From positions 124,001 to 188,000 of the forward strand of contig CAIZQH010000021.1 in NCBI GenBank assembly GCA_903935095.1: a stretch of 64,000 nucleotides of DNA. The letters are read 5' to 3'. Under the pieces are notes generated by a model that saw only the letters and a program-made list of their open reading frames with translations, was not told where the DNA came from and ran no database searches. A program made the translations under genes and the position numbers. Below are positions 8,721 to 17,961 of this stretch, piece after piece. Origin of the DNA: an uncultured Flavobacteriales bacterium. GTDB lineage: Bacteria > Bacteroidota > Bacteroidia > Flavobacteriales_D > Crocinitomicaceae. How positions within the stretch are numbered: position 1 is the stretch's first letter; the number at the start of each line of letters is the position of its first letter.

Positions 8721-10196
8721 TTATTTTAGCGGGAATTCCTTCATGATTTGATTAGCCACTACTTCACCAGAAATAATGGAAGGAGGCACTCCCGGACCAG
8801 GAACTGTTAGTTGTCCTGTGTAATAAAAATTCTTCAGTTTTTTATTTTTCAAACTTGGTTTTAAAATAGCTGTTTGCCGCAAGGTGTTTGCCAAGCCATA
8901 TGCATTTCCTTTGAAGGCATGGTAATCTCCTTTAAAGTCATTGATGCAGTAACTTCTTTTGTAAACGATGTGTTGACTGATATCGTTGCCAGTAATTTCT
9001 TTCAATCGTTTTACAATTATCGCAAAGTACTTCTCACGGATTTCATCTTCATCTTTCAAATCAGGTGCAATAGGAATAAGGAAAAATAAATTTTCACAAC
9101 CCTCCGGAGCTACTGTTGAATCTGTTATAGATGGTGCGCTTAAATAAAAAAGTGGAGAGGTAGGCCAAGTTGGATCTTTGTAAATCTCCTTACCATGTTC
9201 TGCCAAAGATTCATCGAAAAATAAGTTGTGATGCTGGAGATTTACCAATCGTTTGTTGATGCCTACATAAAAAATCAAACAAGATGGCGCCATCGTCCGT
9301 TTGTCCCAATATTTTTCTGAGTAATTGGCTTTGTCCTTCAGTAATTTACTTTCCGTGTGCTCGTAATCGGCGCCGGAAACAATCACATCCGATTCAAATA
9401 ATTGATGTTCGGTACGCGCTGCAGTTGCGATTGAATTGGTTGTCTCGAATCCTTTCACTTCCTGATTGGTCAGTATTTTTACACCTTGACTTTTAGCGAT
9501 CGAAGCAAATGCTTCAATGAATTTATGCATACCTCCCATGGGATACCAGGTTCCTAAGGACATATCAGCGTAATTCATTAAGGAATAAAGTGCAGGTGTT
9601 TCATTTGGCATTGCTCCCAAAAATAAAACGGGAAACTCGAGCAGTGATAATATTTTTGGATGTTTGAAGTATTTTCGAATGTACGAAGAGAACGACGAGA
9701 GTAAATGCATGTTCAATAATCCCCCTAATATTCTTCTATCGGCAAATTCAAATAAACTTAAACTTGGCTTATAGACCAAATCTTGCATACCTACCTGATA
9801 TTTGTAGGCTGCATCCTTTAAAAATTTGCGCAATTGCAAGGAACTTCCTGGCTCCAAGGATTCAAACCAAGCTTCTAGTTCATGCATGGAGGCTGGAACA
9901 TCTGTATAACTATGGTCCGGCCAATATACCCTGTAGGAAGGGTCTAGCCTTTTTAATTCGTAAAAATCACTTGCTGTATGACCAAATTGTTGATAAAAAC
10001 GTTCGAAAACGTCGGGCATCCAATACCAACTTGGACCCATGTCGAAAACAAAGCCTTCTGCTTCAAATTGACGTGCACGTCCACCAATATGACTATTTTT
10101 TTCAAGAATAGTGACGTCGTAACCCGCTTTACCTAAAAAGGCAGCAGTAGACAAACTGGAAATACCAGCGCCAAGAATAGTAATTTTTTTACTCAT
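8721..10196 (-). CDS. crtI: Phytoene desaturase (CrtI type)
   Basis: 491 residues. The FAD-binding Rossmann motif is at the N-terminus (ITILGAGISSLSTAAFL, then EKNSHIGGRAR). GPSWYWMPDVF and the C-terminal YTGQLTVPGPGVPPSI segment, where FAD is contacted again, are typical of CrtI. It introduces double bonds into phytoene on the way to lycopene, at the membrane. It follows the ECF sigma gene by 3 bp and precedes crtB by 5 bp. Whether it makes three or four desaturations is not readable from sequence. Confidence 0.95.
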   Translation of the reverse strand: MSKKITILGAGISSLSTAAFLGKAGYDVTILEKNSHIGGRARQFEAEGFVFDMGPSWYWMPDVFERFYQQFGHTASDFYELKRLDPSYRVYWPDHSYTDVPASMHELEAWFESLEPGSSLQLRKFLKDAAYKYQVGMQDLVYKPSLSLFEFADRRILGGLLNMHLLSSFSSYIRKYFKHPKILSLLEFPVLFLGAMPNETPALYSLMNYADMSLGTWYPMGGMHKFIEAFASIAKSQGVKILTNQEVKGFETTNSIATAARTEHQLFESDVIVSGADYEHTESKLLKDKANYSEKYWDKRTMAPSCLIFYVGINKRLVNLQHHNLFFDESLAEHGKEIYKDPTWPTSPLFYLSAPSITDSTVAPEGCENLFFLIPIAPDLKDEDEIREKYFAIIVKRLKEITGNDISQHIVYKRSYCINDFKGDYHAFKGNAYGLANTLRQTAILKPSLKNKKLKNFYYTGQLTVPGPGVPPSIISGEVVANQIMKEFPLK

Positions 10197-10199
10197 AAA

Positions 10200-10712
10200 T
10201 TAATTTGCTGAAAAAGCAAAGTCTGGTAGGCTATCCATTAGTTTTTTTCTCGCAATGAAAATACGACTTTTTACCGTACCAATAGGAATATCCAATTTAT
10301 TTGCAATTTCTTTATACTTGAAACCTTGAAAATGCATTTCAAAAGGCTCTTTGTATTCTTCGCCTAAACCATCAATTTTTTCTTGGATATCCTTCACGGA
10401 AATAATTTCTATGGCAGATTCTTCGTGACTTGGCGTGTTGGAAACTAAAAATGATTCTTTAGAATGATCAAATATAGCACCCGATTTTACTTTTCGTCGG
10501 TATTGATTGATAAACAAATTTCGCATGATGGTGAATACCCAAGCTTTAAAATTTGTTTGTGGCGTATAATAATTACGATACGTAATCGCCTTTAACATCG
10601 TTTCTTGCGTTAAATCCTTCGCGTCTTCATGATTTCTAGTAAAACTCATCGCGAAAGAAGTTAGATTATTCTCTAAACCAATAAGTGCTTCGTTAAATTC
10701 TAAAGTTGACAT
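10200..10712 (-). CDS. ECF-type RNA polymerase sigma factor
   Basis: 170 residues with sigma-70 region 2 (AKDLTQETMLKAI, FKAWVFTIMRNLFINQYRR) and region 4 (FQGFKYKEIANKLDIPIGTV, KSRIFIARKKL). No regions 1 or 3. It is the first gene of the crtI-crtB-idi run and probably directs it. No anti-sigma factor gene is adjacent, unlike many ECF systems. Light or redox control is a reasonable inference from its partners, not seen in the sequence. Confidence 0.9.
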   Translation of the reverse strand: MSTLEFNEALIGLENNLTSFAMSFTRNHEDAKDLTQETMLKAITYRNYYTPQTNFKAWVFTIMRNLFINQYRRKVKSGAIFDHSKESFLVSNTPSHEESAIEIISVKDIQEKIDGLGEEYKEPFEMHFQGFKYKEIANKLDIPIGTVKSRIFIARKKLMDSLPDFAFSAN

Positions 10713-10870
10713 AATGCTTTGTTTAACAATTGTGTCATAAAGTTAGACAAAAATGTTTAACAAAAAACAAAAAAGATTAAACAAAATAAATTTTGTGATT
10801 TGGAAAACGCCACAAAATGAGTAGTACATTAGGAAAACGCTTCTAAAAAAAAAGTGTGCAACTTGAAAAA

Positions 10871-11809
10871 TTATGCTTCGACGTTTTTCAACATGACTTC
10901 TACCATCGCCTCTGTGTCGAATTGAGCCTTCCACCCCCAATCCTTTTGAGCATAGGAATCATCGATGCTATTCGGCCAGCTATCGGCTATGGCTTGACGA
11001 AAATCGGGTTCATATGAAATGCGAAAATCGGGTAGATGTTGTTTAATCGATTTCGCCAATTCAGCTGGTGTAAATGAGGATCCAGCTAAGTTATATGCTG
11101 ATCGAATTTTAATTTTCTCCGCTGGTGCTTGCATTATTTCAATAGTAGCTCGGATGGCATCATCCATAAACATCATCGGCAGGGCGGTGTCTTCCTTCAA
11201 GAAACAATGAAAGGATCCTTGAGTTTTGGCCTTGTAAAAAATGTCTACGGCATAATCTGTGGTGCCTCCACCTGGTAAACTTTTGTAGGAGATTAGTCCT
11301 GGATAACGGATGCTGCGTACATCTACTCCAAATTTATGGAAATAGTATTCGCACCAACGTTCCCCAGCTTGTTTCGAAATCCCATATACCGTAGAAGGTT
11401 CCATTATTGTATGTTGTGGCGTCAAATCCGCAGGTGTAGTTGGACCAAAAACGGCAATTGAACTTGGCCAAAAAACTTTTTTCAAATGTCCTTCTTTTGC
11501 TAGGTCTAAAATAGTAAACAATCCTTCCATGTTTAATTTCCATGCAAAATCTGGATTCTTCTCTGCAGTTGCCGAAAGTAACGCTGCCAATAAATAAACT
11601 TCATCAATCTTTTCTTCTATGATATATGAACGGACCGACTCTCGGTCTAGAATGTCCAGTTGCACGTATGGACCATTATTCAAAATAGGTGGACAAGTCT
11701 CTTTCAAATCTGCAGCAATAACATTTGATCCACCATAAATAGTGCGTAGTGCTAAGACAAGTTCGGTACCAATTTGGCCACAAGAACCTATGACGATGAT
11801 TTTTGACAT
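10871..11809 (-). CDS. tdh: L-threonine 3-dehydrogenase, epimerase (SDR) type
   Basis: About 312 residues of the extended short-chain dehydrogenase family. The NAD site is IIVIGSCGQIGTELV; the catalytic Tyr/Lys is in TVYGISKQAGERWCEYY; and the YPGLISY ... GGGTTDYAVDIFY segment matches the NAD-dependent threonine dehydrogenase of Flavobacterium type rather than sugar epimerases. It oxidises L-threonine to 2-amino-3-ketobutyrate. The frame is open 13 codons further up, but the ATG at 11809 fits the family start (MSKIIVIG). Divergent from hmgA. Confidence 0.88.
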   Translation of the reverse strand: MSKIIVIGSCGQIGTELVLALRTIYGGSNVIAADLKETCPPILNNGPYVQLDILDRESVRSYIIEEKIDEVYLLAALLSATAEKNPDFAWKLNMEGLFTILDLAKEGHLKKVFWPSSIAVFGPTTPADLTPQHTIMEPSTVYGISKQAGERWCEYYFHKFGVDVRSIRYPGLISYKSLPGGGTTDYAVDIFYKAKTQGSFHCFLKEDTALPMMFMDDAIRATIEIMQAPAEKIKIRSAYNLAGSSFTPAELAKSIKQHLPDFRISYEPDFRQAIADSWPNSIDDSYAQKDWGWKAQFDTEAMVEVMLKNVEA

Positions 11810-11994
11810 GTATGGAAGTATTTGGACAAATTTAAGTTTTGCTTTCATTATAATTCAGTTTCTATTCTATTTTTTATTTCCTAGAAAACTGATTAAAATC
11901 ATTTATTAGTTATAGAGAGCTCCATAGTTTTGTTGTTAAATAATCTTTTTAACTAATTTTAGACAGATTGTTTTCATCAACATAAATTAGAACT

Positions 11995-13152
11995 ATGCCT
12001 TTTTATCATCAATTAGGAAAAATTCCGCACAAGCGACATACTGTTTTCCGTCAGGAAAATGGAGAATTGTACCATGAACAATTATTTGGAACTGCAGGAT
12101 TCGATGGGATGTCCACCCTCATGTATCACATCCAACCTCCGACTGTTGTCAAAGAAATTCTAGGACAAAAAGATATTACTCCGGAAATAGCCATCGAAAA
12201 AAATATGTTGATGCGCAGTTTTCGTGGCTATGATTTAAAGCCAAACGAAGATTATGTTGAGTCGCGTGTTCCCGTTTTGGTGAACAGTGATTGCTATATT
12301 GAATTGGCTGCTCCTACGAAGTCTATGACCGAATATTTTTACAAAAATGCGGATGCGGATGAAGTCATCTTCATTCACCGTGGATCGGGAAAATTACGCA
12401 CACAATTAGGAAACATCGACTTTAGCTATGGAGACTATTTGGTGATTCCTCGCGGAATGATTTATCAAATGGAATTCAATGATAGTGATAACCGCTTATT
12501 CATCATTCAATCTTTTCACCCCGTATTCACTCCGAAAAGATACCGCAACTGGTTTGGACAATTATTGGAACATTCACCATACTGTGAACGCGATATTCGT
12601 CGTCCACAAGAATTGGAAACGCACAATGAAGAAGGAGATTTCTTGATTCGCATTAAAAAACAAGATGTTCTATACGATTATGTATATGCGCATCATCCAT
12701 TCAATGTTGTTGGTTGGGATGGATATAATTTCCCATATGCCTTTTCGATTCACGATTTCGAACCAATTACTGGTCGCGTGCATTTACCTCCACCGATTCA
12801 CCAAACGTTTGAAACGAGTGCATTTGTCATCTGTTCATTTGTACCACGCATGTACGACTATCACCCAGATTCGATTCCAGCTCCTTATAACCACAGCAAC
12901 ATCGACTCAGATGAGGTCTTGTACTATGTGGACGGTGATTTCATGAGTAGAAACAACATCGAAAAAGGTCAAATTACCCTGCATCCATCTGGAATTCCGC
13001 ATGGACCACATCCTGGAGCTTATGAGCGTTCCATTGGTAAAACAGAGACTCAGGAATTAGCGGTGATGATTGATACATTTAAACCATTAAAATTAACAAA
13101 ACGCGCGATGGAGATGGAATTACCTGAATACGTAAAATCATGGATGCACTAA
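11995..13152 (+). CDS. hmgA: Homogentisate 1,2-dioxygenase
   Basis: 385 residues, cupin fold. It opens the ring of homogentisate to maleylacetoacetate with Fe(II) and O2 in tyrosine and phenylalanine breakdown. Family features are the N-terminal FYHQLGKIPHKRH, and the metal region PPPIHQTFET followed by DEVLYYVDGDF and PSGIPHGPHPG, supplying His and Glu ligands. It lies 39 bp before hppD, the preceding enzyme of the same pathway. A TAGTTTTG match to the -7 consensus lies at 11925-11932, but without a clear -33 element. Confidence 0.95.
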   Translation: MPFYHQLGKIPHKRHTVFRQENGELYHEQLFGTAGFDGMSTLMYHIQPPTVVKEILGQKDITPEIAIEKNMLMRSFRGYDLKPNEDYVESRVPVLVNSDCYIELAAPTKSMTEYFYKNADADEVIFIHRGSGKLRTQLGNIDFSYGDYLVIPRGMIYQMEFNDSDNRLFIIQSFHPVFTPKRYRNWFGQLLEHSPYCERDIRRPQELETHNEEGDFLIRIKKQDVLYDYVYAHHPFNVVGWDGYNFPYAFSIHDFEPITGRVHLPPPIHQTFETSAFVICSFVPRMYDYHPDSIPAPYNHSNIDSDEVLYYVDGDFMSRNNIEKGQITLHPSGIPHGPHPGAYERSIGKTETQELAVMIDTFKPLKLTKRAMEMELPEYVKSWMH

Positions 13153-13191
13153 GTCCTCAATTTTCAATAATATTGCAAAGAATTACACCTT

Positions 13192-14355
13192 ATGTCAGCA
13201 GAAATTAAAAACTTAAAAGATCTACAAAATGTAGAATACAGTTTAGAAAAATTATTCTCCGAGGCGGAGGATTTTCTTCCTTTACTTGGTACTGATTACG
13301 TCGAATTATACGTCGGAAATGCCAAACAATCGGCTCATTATTATAAAACAGCATTTGGATTTCAATCGGAAGCCTTCGCGGGACTAGAAACGGGATTGAA
13401 AGATCGTGTATCTTATGTGTTGAAGCAAGATAAAATTCGTTTGGTGTTGACCACTCCTTTAACTTCGGATGGACCAATAAATGAGCACATCAATAAGCAT
13501 GGAGATGGTGTGAAAGTGATTGCACTTTGGGTGGAGGATGCTACGAAAGCGTTTGAAGAAACAACGAAGCGTGGAGCAAAACCATTCATGGCGCCTACAC
13601 GAGAGGAGGATGCAAATGGATTTGTGATTCGTTCAGGGATTCATACGTACGGTGAAACCGTTCATATTTTTGTTGAGCGTAAAAATTACCATGGTATTTT
13701 CTTGCCAGGATATAAAAAGTGGGATTCTCATTACAATCCGGAACCAACGGGATTAAAGTTTATTGACCATATGGTGGGTAACGTAGATTGGAATGAAATG
13801 AATACCTGGTGCGATTTTTACAAAAAAGTAATGGGCTTCGCGCAAATTATTTCTTTTGATGACAATGACATCTCCACTGAATTCACAGCGTTGATGTCCA
13901 AAGTAATGTCGAACGGAAATGGACGCATTAAATTCCCAATCAACGAGCCGGCTGAAGGGAAGAAGAAATCACAAATTGAAGAGTACATCGATTTCTATGA
14001 AGGAGCAGGAGTTCAGCATATTGCGGTTGCGACAAATGACATCGTAGCAACTGTATCCGCCATGCGCGATAGAGGTGTGGAGTTTTTATACGTACCATTA
14101 ACTTACTATGATGATTTAATTGAGCGAGTTGGAGATATCGAAGAAGATGTTGAGGTATTAAAACAACACGGAATTTTAATTGACCGTGACGACGAAGGGT
14201 ACTTATTACAACTTTTCACGAAACCAGTGGTCGATCGTCCAACGATGTTCTTTGAAATCATTCAACGTAAAGGAGCACAGTCCTTTGGAAAAGGAAACTT
14301 CAAAGCGCTGTTTGAATCCATTGAACGAGAACAAGAAAATAGAGGTACCTTATAA
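13192..14355 (+). CDS. hppD: 4-hydroxyphenylpyruvate dioxygenase
   Basis: 387 residues in two vicinal-oxygen-chelate domains. Fe(II) ligands fall in FIDHMVGNV (His), VQHIAVATND (His) and the C-terminal FFEIIQRKGAQSFGKGN (Glu), which is the HPPD signature tail. It converts 4-hydroxyphenylpyruvate to homogentisate, the substrate of the upstream HmgA. Together they give the upper part of tyrosine degradation; maleylacetoacetate isomerase and fumarylacetoacetase are not in the window. Followed directly by a strong terminator. Confidence 0.95.
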   Translation: MSAEIKNLKDLQNVEYSLEKLFSEAEDFLPLLGTDYVELYVGNAKQSAHYYKTAFGFQSEAFAGLETGLKDRVSYVLKQDKIRLVLTTPLTSDGPINEHINKHGDGVKVIALWVEDATKAFEETTKRGAKPFMAPTREEDANGFVIRSGIHTYGETVHIFVERKNYHGIFLPGYKKWDSHYNPEPTGLKFIDHMVGNVDWNEMNTWCDFYKKVMGFAQIISFDDNDISTEFTALMSKVMSNGNGRIKFPINEPAEGKKKSQIEEYIDFYEGAGVQHIAVATNDIVATVSAMRDRGVEFLYVPLTYYDDLIERVGDIEEDVEVLKQHGILIDRDDEGYLLQLFTKPVVDRPTMFFEIIQRKGAQSFGKGNFKALFESIEREQENRGTL

Positions 14356-14373
14356 TACTCCAAAGAAACAAGG

Positions 14374-14403
14374 AAAGCCGATCAGGATGATCGGCTTTTT
14401 TAT
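14374..14403. terminator. Rho-independent terminator after hppD
   Basis: Stem aaagccgatc / gatcggcttt with loop aggat, then a T-run. The A-tract on the 5' side lets it also serve the convergent thioredoxin-like gene. Confidence 0.85.
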
Positions 14404-14406
14404 GGC

Positions 14407-15018
14407 CTAACTTTTCGTGTTAGCCAATATTTCTTGCATTTCTTGCTGTATGGATTGCGTACGATCTTGATTGTAGGCGTATTGTAGGCGTTCCACTAAG
14501 ACAGCGTGATTGGTGATTCCTTCTGCTTTTATTTCTTCTACAACTTCTTGAATGGATGCTGGTCGTGGACCCCAAACAAAAATTTCCTGGTTTTTTTGAT
14601 CCAAACAAATTAATTTAGGAATGGACCGTCCGCCATTGGTTAGATACCGATCCATCATATCCAAATGTTCATCGCGTAAAATAATTTTTAAATCGATCTT
14701 GTCACTTTCCTGCGCTATTTTACCAATGACCGGAACAATTTGTGCGGCATCTCCACACCATGCTTCACTGAGCAATACCCAGGTCATCGGTTCTTGAATA
14801 CTGAAAATTTGTTTTTTGAGTTCTTCGGTTAATACCGTTGTTTTTTCAATGCGCTTCATGCGCTTTGCATTTAATTCCGTGAAATGAATAAGGTCATCAC
14901 GCTGAATTGGACCGCTTGTTTTTCCTTCCGAAATTAATCTTGAAATGAGTAATTTATAGGATTCGTAGGTGTAAGTGGTCCCTAATTTTTCCGGAATGAT
15001 GAACGATTGTTTTCTCAT
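14407..15018 (-). CDS. Thioredoxin-fold protein with WCGDA motif
   Basis: 203 residues. The thioredoxin-like active-site position reads LSEAWCGDAAQIVPVIGKIA, so only one cysteine is kept where thioredoxins have CxxC; a cis-proline-type segment (GGRSIPKLICLD) follows. A long helical N-terminal part (1-80) precedes the fold. This WCGDA group is widespread in Bacteroidota and uncharacterised; a single Cys makes it unlikely to be a classical disulfide reductase. It stands alone between two terminators and the tRNA. Confidence 0.75.
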   Translation of the reverse strand: MRKQSFIIPEKLGTTYTYESYKLLISRLISEGKTSGPIQRDDLIHFTELNAKRMKRIEKTTVLTEELKKQIFSIQEPMTWVLLSEAWCGDAAQIVPVIGKIAQESDKIDLKIILRDEHLDMMDRYLTNGGRSIPKLICLDQKNQEIFVWGPRPASIQEVVEEIKAEGITNHAVLVERLQYAYNQDRTQSIQQEMQEILANTKS

Positions 15019-15133
15019 CGATTTCTAATTTTTCTAATCTGAATGGAAAGTTACGATGAAATTAGAAAACGAAGTGAAACATAGGTCACATAAGCCAAAA
15101 AAGATAAAATAATCAAATGAGTATCGCTTTGGA

Positions 15134-15165
15134 TTGCGAAAATTAAATAAGATTTTATATATTTG
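15134..15165 (+). promoter_or_regulatory. Promoter of tRNA-His
   Basis: TTG at 15134-15136 and TATATTTG at 15158-15165, spaced 21 bp, matching the Bacteroidota -33/-7 pattern. The predicted transcription start is ~8 bp before the tRNA. Confidence 0.65.
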
Positions 15166-15179
15166 CACCCACGAAAAAC

Positions 15180-15254
15180 GGAGAATGTAGCTCAGTTGGT
15201 TAGAGCGCCGGTTTGTGGTACCGGAGGTCGCGGGTTCGAGACCCGTCTTTCTCC
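15180..15254 (+). tRNA. tRNA-His (anticodon GTG)
   Basis: Cloverleaf by hand: acceptor gagaatg / ctttctc (one T-T mismatch at pair 6-67), D arm GCTC/GAGC, anticodon stem ccggt/accgg with loop ttgtggt (anticodon GTG), T arm gcggg-ttcgaga-cccgt. G at -1 (15180) pairs with C73 (15254), the identity mark of tRNA-His. CCA is not encoded. Own promoter and terminator. Confidence 0.95.
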
Positions 15255-15262
15255 CTCGTTTT

Positions 15263-15291
15263 AAGGCTGCAGGTAACTGCAGCCTTTTTTT
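15263..15291 (+). terminator. Rho-independent terminator after tRNA-His
   Basis: Perfect 10-bp stem aaggctgcag / ctgcagcctt, loop gtaa, then T-run, 8 bp after the tRNA. It touches the stop codon of the convergent hydrolase gene. Confidence 0.9.
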
Positions 15292-16114
15292 ATTTCATTC
15301 CGAGTAAGGTCTGCTCGCATAAAACAGCTAATTCTTTCGGTAGATTGGAACTTGTCCAAGGATGACTTGCGCCAAACACATGGTCCGCACTTGGAATAAC
15401 GTATAAGGAAACATTTGCCCATCTAGCCAAGGATTCTCCTTCCATAATGGGAACCGAAGTATCTTGATCTCCGTGATGTATGGTGATTGGAATACTTAGG
15501 TTTTGAATGGCTTGTTGTATGTTCAATTCGCTTTCGTGTTCTTTGAAATCTTCGTAAAGTGAAAAATACTGTGGCATATCTTGAAGTGTGCGTCCATTCT
15601 TTACATAGCGAACACCTTTTGTTTCCCATTGGTTTAATTCGGTTCCATTCGGAAAGCGCATGCCAATATCGGAAATGGCAGCCCAAGTATGAACGGAGGA
15701 AATGGGGTAGGAGGAAGCCAATGTATGTCCAGCTATGATGACAACGCCACCACCACGTGAATGTCCGATGAGGCGAATATGGGATATACTGGAAACGTTA
15801 GACATCATCCACTTTAATGCAAAAGCTACATCAGCTATCTCATACGAGTAACGGTTGTTTCCAAACGCTTCTTCATCTGAGAAATCGATGCCACTTTCGG
15901 TGGTGCCACCATTGTGACTCAAGTTGAATTTGCAAAATCCGTATCCTTTCTCCGTGAAGAATTGTTGTACTAAATGCCAAGCGCCCCAGTCTTTGAATCC
16001 CATGAAACCATGAACAAATAGGATTAATTCCCCGTTAAAGTTCTCTGGAATTTCTAGATCAATAAGACTCGATCGACCATTTGATCCTTGGTAGATGCTA
16101 TTCGATAATTTCAT
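15290..16114 (-). CDS. Alpha/beta hydrolase
   Basis: About 274 residues with the alpha/beta-hydrolase core: oxyanion region FVHGFMGFKDWG, nucleophile elbow IGHSRGGG, acid region IHHGDQDTSVP and catalytic His in PSADHVFGAS. It resembles dienelactone-hydrolase/serine aminopeptidase-like cytoplasmic esterases; there is no signal peptide and the substrate is unknown. The frame extends to 16198 but the ATG at 16114 (MKLSNSIYQG) is the better start; it overlaps the end of the DUF2130 gene by 17 bp, suggesting coupled translation. Confidence 0.8.
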   Translation of the reverse strand: MKLSNSIYQGSNGRSSLIDLEIPENFNGELILFVHGFMGFKDWGAWHLVQQFFTEKGYGFCKFNLSHNGGTTESGIDFSDEEAFGNNRYSYEIADVAFALKWMMSNVSSISHIRLIGHSRGGGVVIIAGHTLASSYPISSVHTWAAISDIGMRFPNGTELNQWETKGVRYVKNGRTLQDMPQYFSLYEDFKEHESELNIQQAIQNLSIPITIHHGDQDTSVPIMEGESLARWANVSLYVIPSADHVFGASHPWTSSNLPKELAVLCEQTLLGMK

Positions 16115-17363
16115 CGTCACTTTCCCCGGGTAATTCCAATGCTTTGACACTTTGAATGGCATTTCCTGCGATACCTCGTATGGATGCGTGCATGTCAATG
16201 GTGTTAATGATCACTTTTTCAATCTGTTTTTCTCGTTCTTTCCAAATGCGTTGCATGGAGCGTTTCTCGGTTTCTAGTCCATCTTTCATGGCAGTGAATC
16301 CTTCCACAATTGCTTCCACTTGCATGCGGAAATTTGTACTCGTTAAAAAGTCGTATAACATGTGCATTTTATCGCCACGATTAACTTGGGATCCGAGTGC
16401 GGCATGCACTTGAATCACGGTTTCACGGATGACGCCTGAAAGTCCCTTGAATTCTTCGTAGGTGCATACGTAGACACCATCTTTCATGCCCATACGATCT
16501 AGATCCGATGGCATCGCTTCGGTCACAAGAATTCCGATGTCTGCTCCTTTTTCGCGCATGTCTGCTTTAAATTTAGGAATCCACCCAGCTTGGTATTCTT
16601 TCGTGCGTTTACTTTCATAGTAAATTTTACCACAATTTTGGTCACTTCGTGTGTTGACTATTTGAATGCAATCGCCACCACGTGCACCTTTTTTAATTTC
16701 TTCGATGGTATCTAAGGGAAATTGGGCTGACAACCATTCTTCAATTGCAAGTTCCTGTACTTCTCCTTGCAATTGCATGGAACCTTGTTCCTGCTTGCGT
16801 TTCATTTCTTCGGTCAGTGTTTTTTGATCCTCCAGCATTTTCTGAAGTTCCTTGATGCGGAGTTCATTGCTGTCTTCTACCAGTTTTTTGATTTTCTCCT
16901 TTTCGAGTTGAAGAATCTCATTCATCTTCGTTTCTGCTGCCAATTGCGCAATGGATTGTGCTTCGTCTTTTTCGCGTTTGAGGCGTTCCACTTCGGCTTT
17001 GGTTTTATTCAACTCACTGACTTGCGTTGATTTTTCATTCAATTCTTGTTGCAATGCCTCGAATTGCGAACGTTGTTCTTCGGCAAGTTTAACCTTCAGT
17101 TTCTCTTCGATGGTACGGCGTTCTTCTTTTAAGGATTTTTCCAATTGTTCTTGAAAAAGTTCCTTTTCATGTTTCTTATTTTCTTCAAAAGCCATTTTTT
17201 CATCGCGTAGATTCTCCATGAGCTCATTCATTTTCAAGCGTTCTGATTGAAGTTGCGCATGAAATTTTGCTTGTAGTTCGGCCTCAAGTTGATGCGAAAG
17301 AATATTGGTGACATCGATGTTTGTCCCACAATTTGGACATTTAATTTGTTCGTTACTGGACAT
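16098..17363 (-). CDS. DUF2130 protein: zinc-knuckle, coiled coil and nuclease-like domain
   Basis: 421 residues. It begins with a CPNCGTNIDV knuckle, then a long coiled coil (~residues 25-205) rich in E/K/Q. Residues ~215-330 hold the DUF2130 core: GARGGDCIQIV ... CGKIYYESKRTKEY, reminiscent of the D/ExK arrangement of restriction-nuclease folds and of RmuC. The family is thought to act on DNA but is uncharacterised. It is read between a small zinc-ribbon gene and the hydrolase in one operon. Confidence 0.8.
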   Translation of the reverse strand: MSSNEQIKCPNCGTNIDVTNILSHQLEAELQAKFHAQLQSERLKMNELMENLRDEKMAFEENKKHEKELFQEQLEKSLKEERRTIEEKLKVKLAEEQRSQFEALQQELNEKSTQVSELNKTKAEVERLKREKDEAQSIAQLAAETKMNEILQLEKEKIKKLVEDSNELRIKELQKMLEDQKTLTEEMKRKQEQGSMQLQGEVQELAIEEWLSAQFPLDTIEEIKKGARGGDCIQIVNTRSDQNCGKIYYESKRTKEYQAGWIPKFKADMREKGADIGILVTEAMPSDLDRMGMKDGVYVCTYEEFKGLSGVIRETVIQVHAALGSQVNRGDKMHMLYDFLTSTNFRMQVEAIVEGFTAMKDGLETEKRSMQRIWKEREKQIEKVIINTIDMHASIRGIAGNAIQSVKALELPGESDDEIIE

Positions 17364-17372
17364 GAAAGGTTC

Positions 17373-17735
17373 TTATTTTACGTAGTCTTGCTTCTGGACC
17401 AACATGTATTGGTCATTATTAAGTCGAATATAGCCAAAATCATAACAAAAGACATAACTCGAACCTTTTCTGGTAGAATAAACATTGGTGTAATAGTGAA
17501 AATTGAATCCTTCTTCTGCTAGGAGCATTCCTTCAACGGTTCTTTTTCCATCTGAATTTAAGTTGGAAAGAATGCGTCGATTTTTTCGCAGAATGGCATT
17601 TATGCGTCTAACGACCATGTTTGCATCTTCATTGATGCGGTTATTAAATGAATTTCGGCAGTAATCCGAGCAAAATTTTTGGTCCCTTCTTCCAACAAGT
17701 TTAACGGCACATTCTAAACATTGACGATTTTTCAT
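17373..17735 (-). CDS. Small zinc-ribbon protein, unknown function
   Basis: 120 residues. The N-terminus has CLECAVKLVGRRDQKFCSDYC, a treble-clef/ribbon with CxxC and CxxxC pairs like those found in many small Bacteroidota proteins and in FYVE/YacG-type knuckles. Residues ~40-70 are basic (RRINAILRKNRRI) and could bind nucleic acid. The rest is beta-rich without recognised motifs. It lies 9 bp upstream of the DUF2130 gene, which also starts with a Cys knuckle. I do not recognise its function. Confidence 0.65.
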   Translation of the reverse strand: MKNRQCLECAVKLVGRRDQKFCSDYCRNSFNNRINEDANMVVRRINAILRKNRRILSNLNSDGKRTVEGMLLAEEGFNFHYYTNVYSTRKGSSYVFCYDFGYIRLNNDQYMLVQKQDYVK

Positions 17736-17961
17736 GAAAGTTTTTTTATCTATAACTCCTTTTTTTGCTCTTTCATATATTTTTTGAAAAATAAATTTAA
17801 TGTTAAGTCAATCAATCAATTGCGATATTCACTCAAGTACCACCGATATTCATTTATAGCAGGTTTCGGCTCGAAAAAACGTTACTTAACAAAAAAAAGT
17901 GCGTTTAAACAGAACCTTTTCTTCTGTAAGGGAGTATAAGGACTCGCAACAATAAAAAAAA

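Noticed and set aside
14407-15018. WCGDA protein as a true thioredoxin
   Set aside because: Only one Cys is present at the active-site position; a disulfide reductase role is not supported.
17736-17961. Possible 6S-like RNA or regulatory leader before rpoD
   Set aside because: No convincing stem-loop, -7 box or terminator could be drawn by eye.
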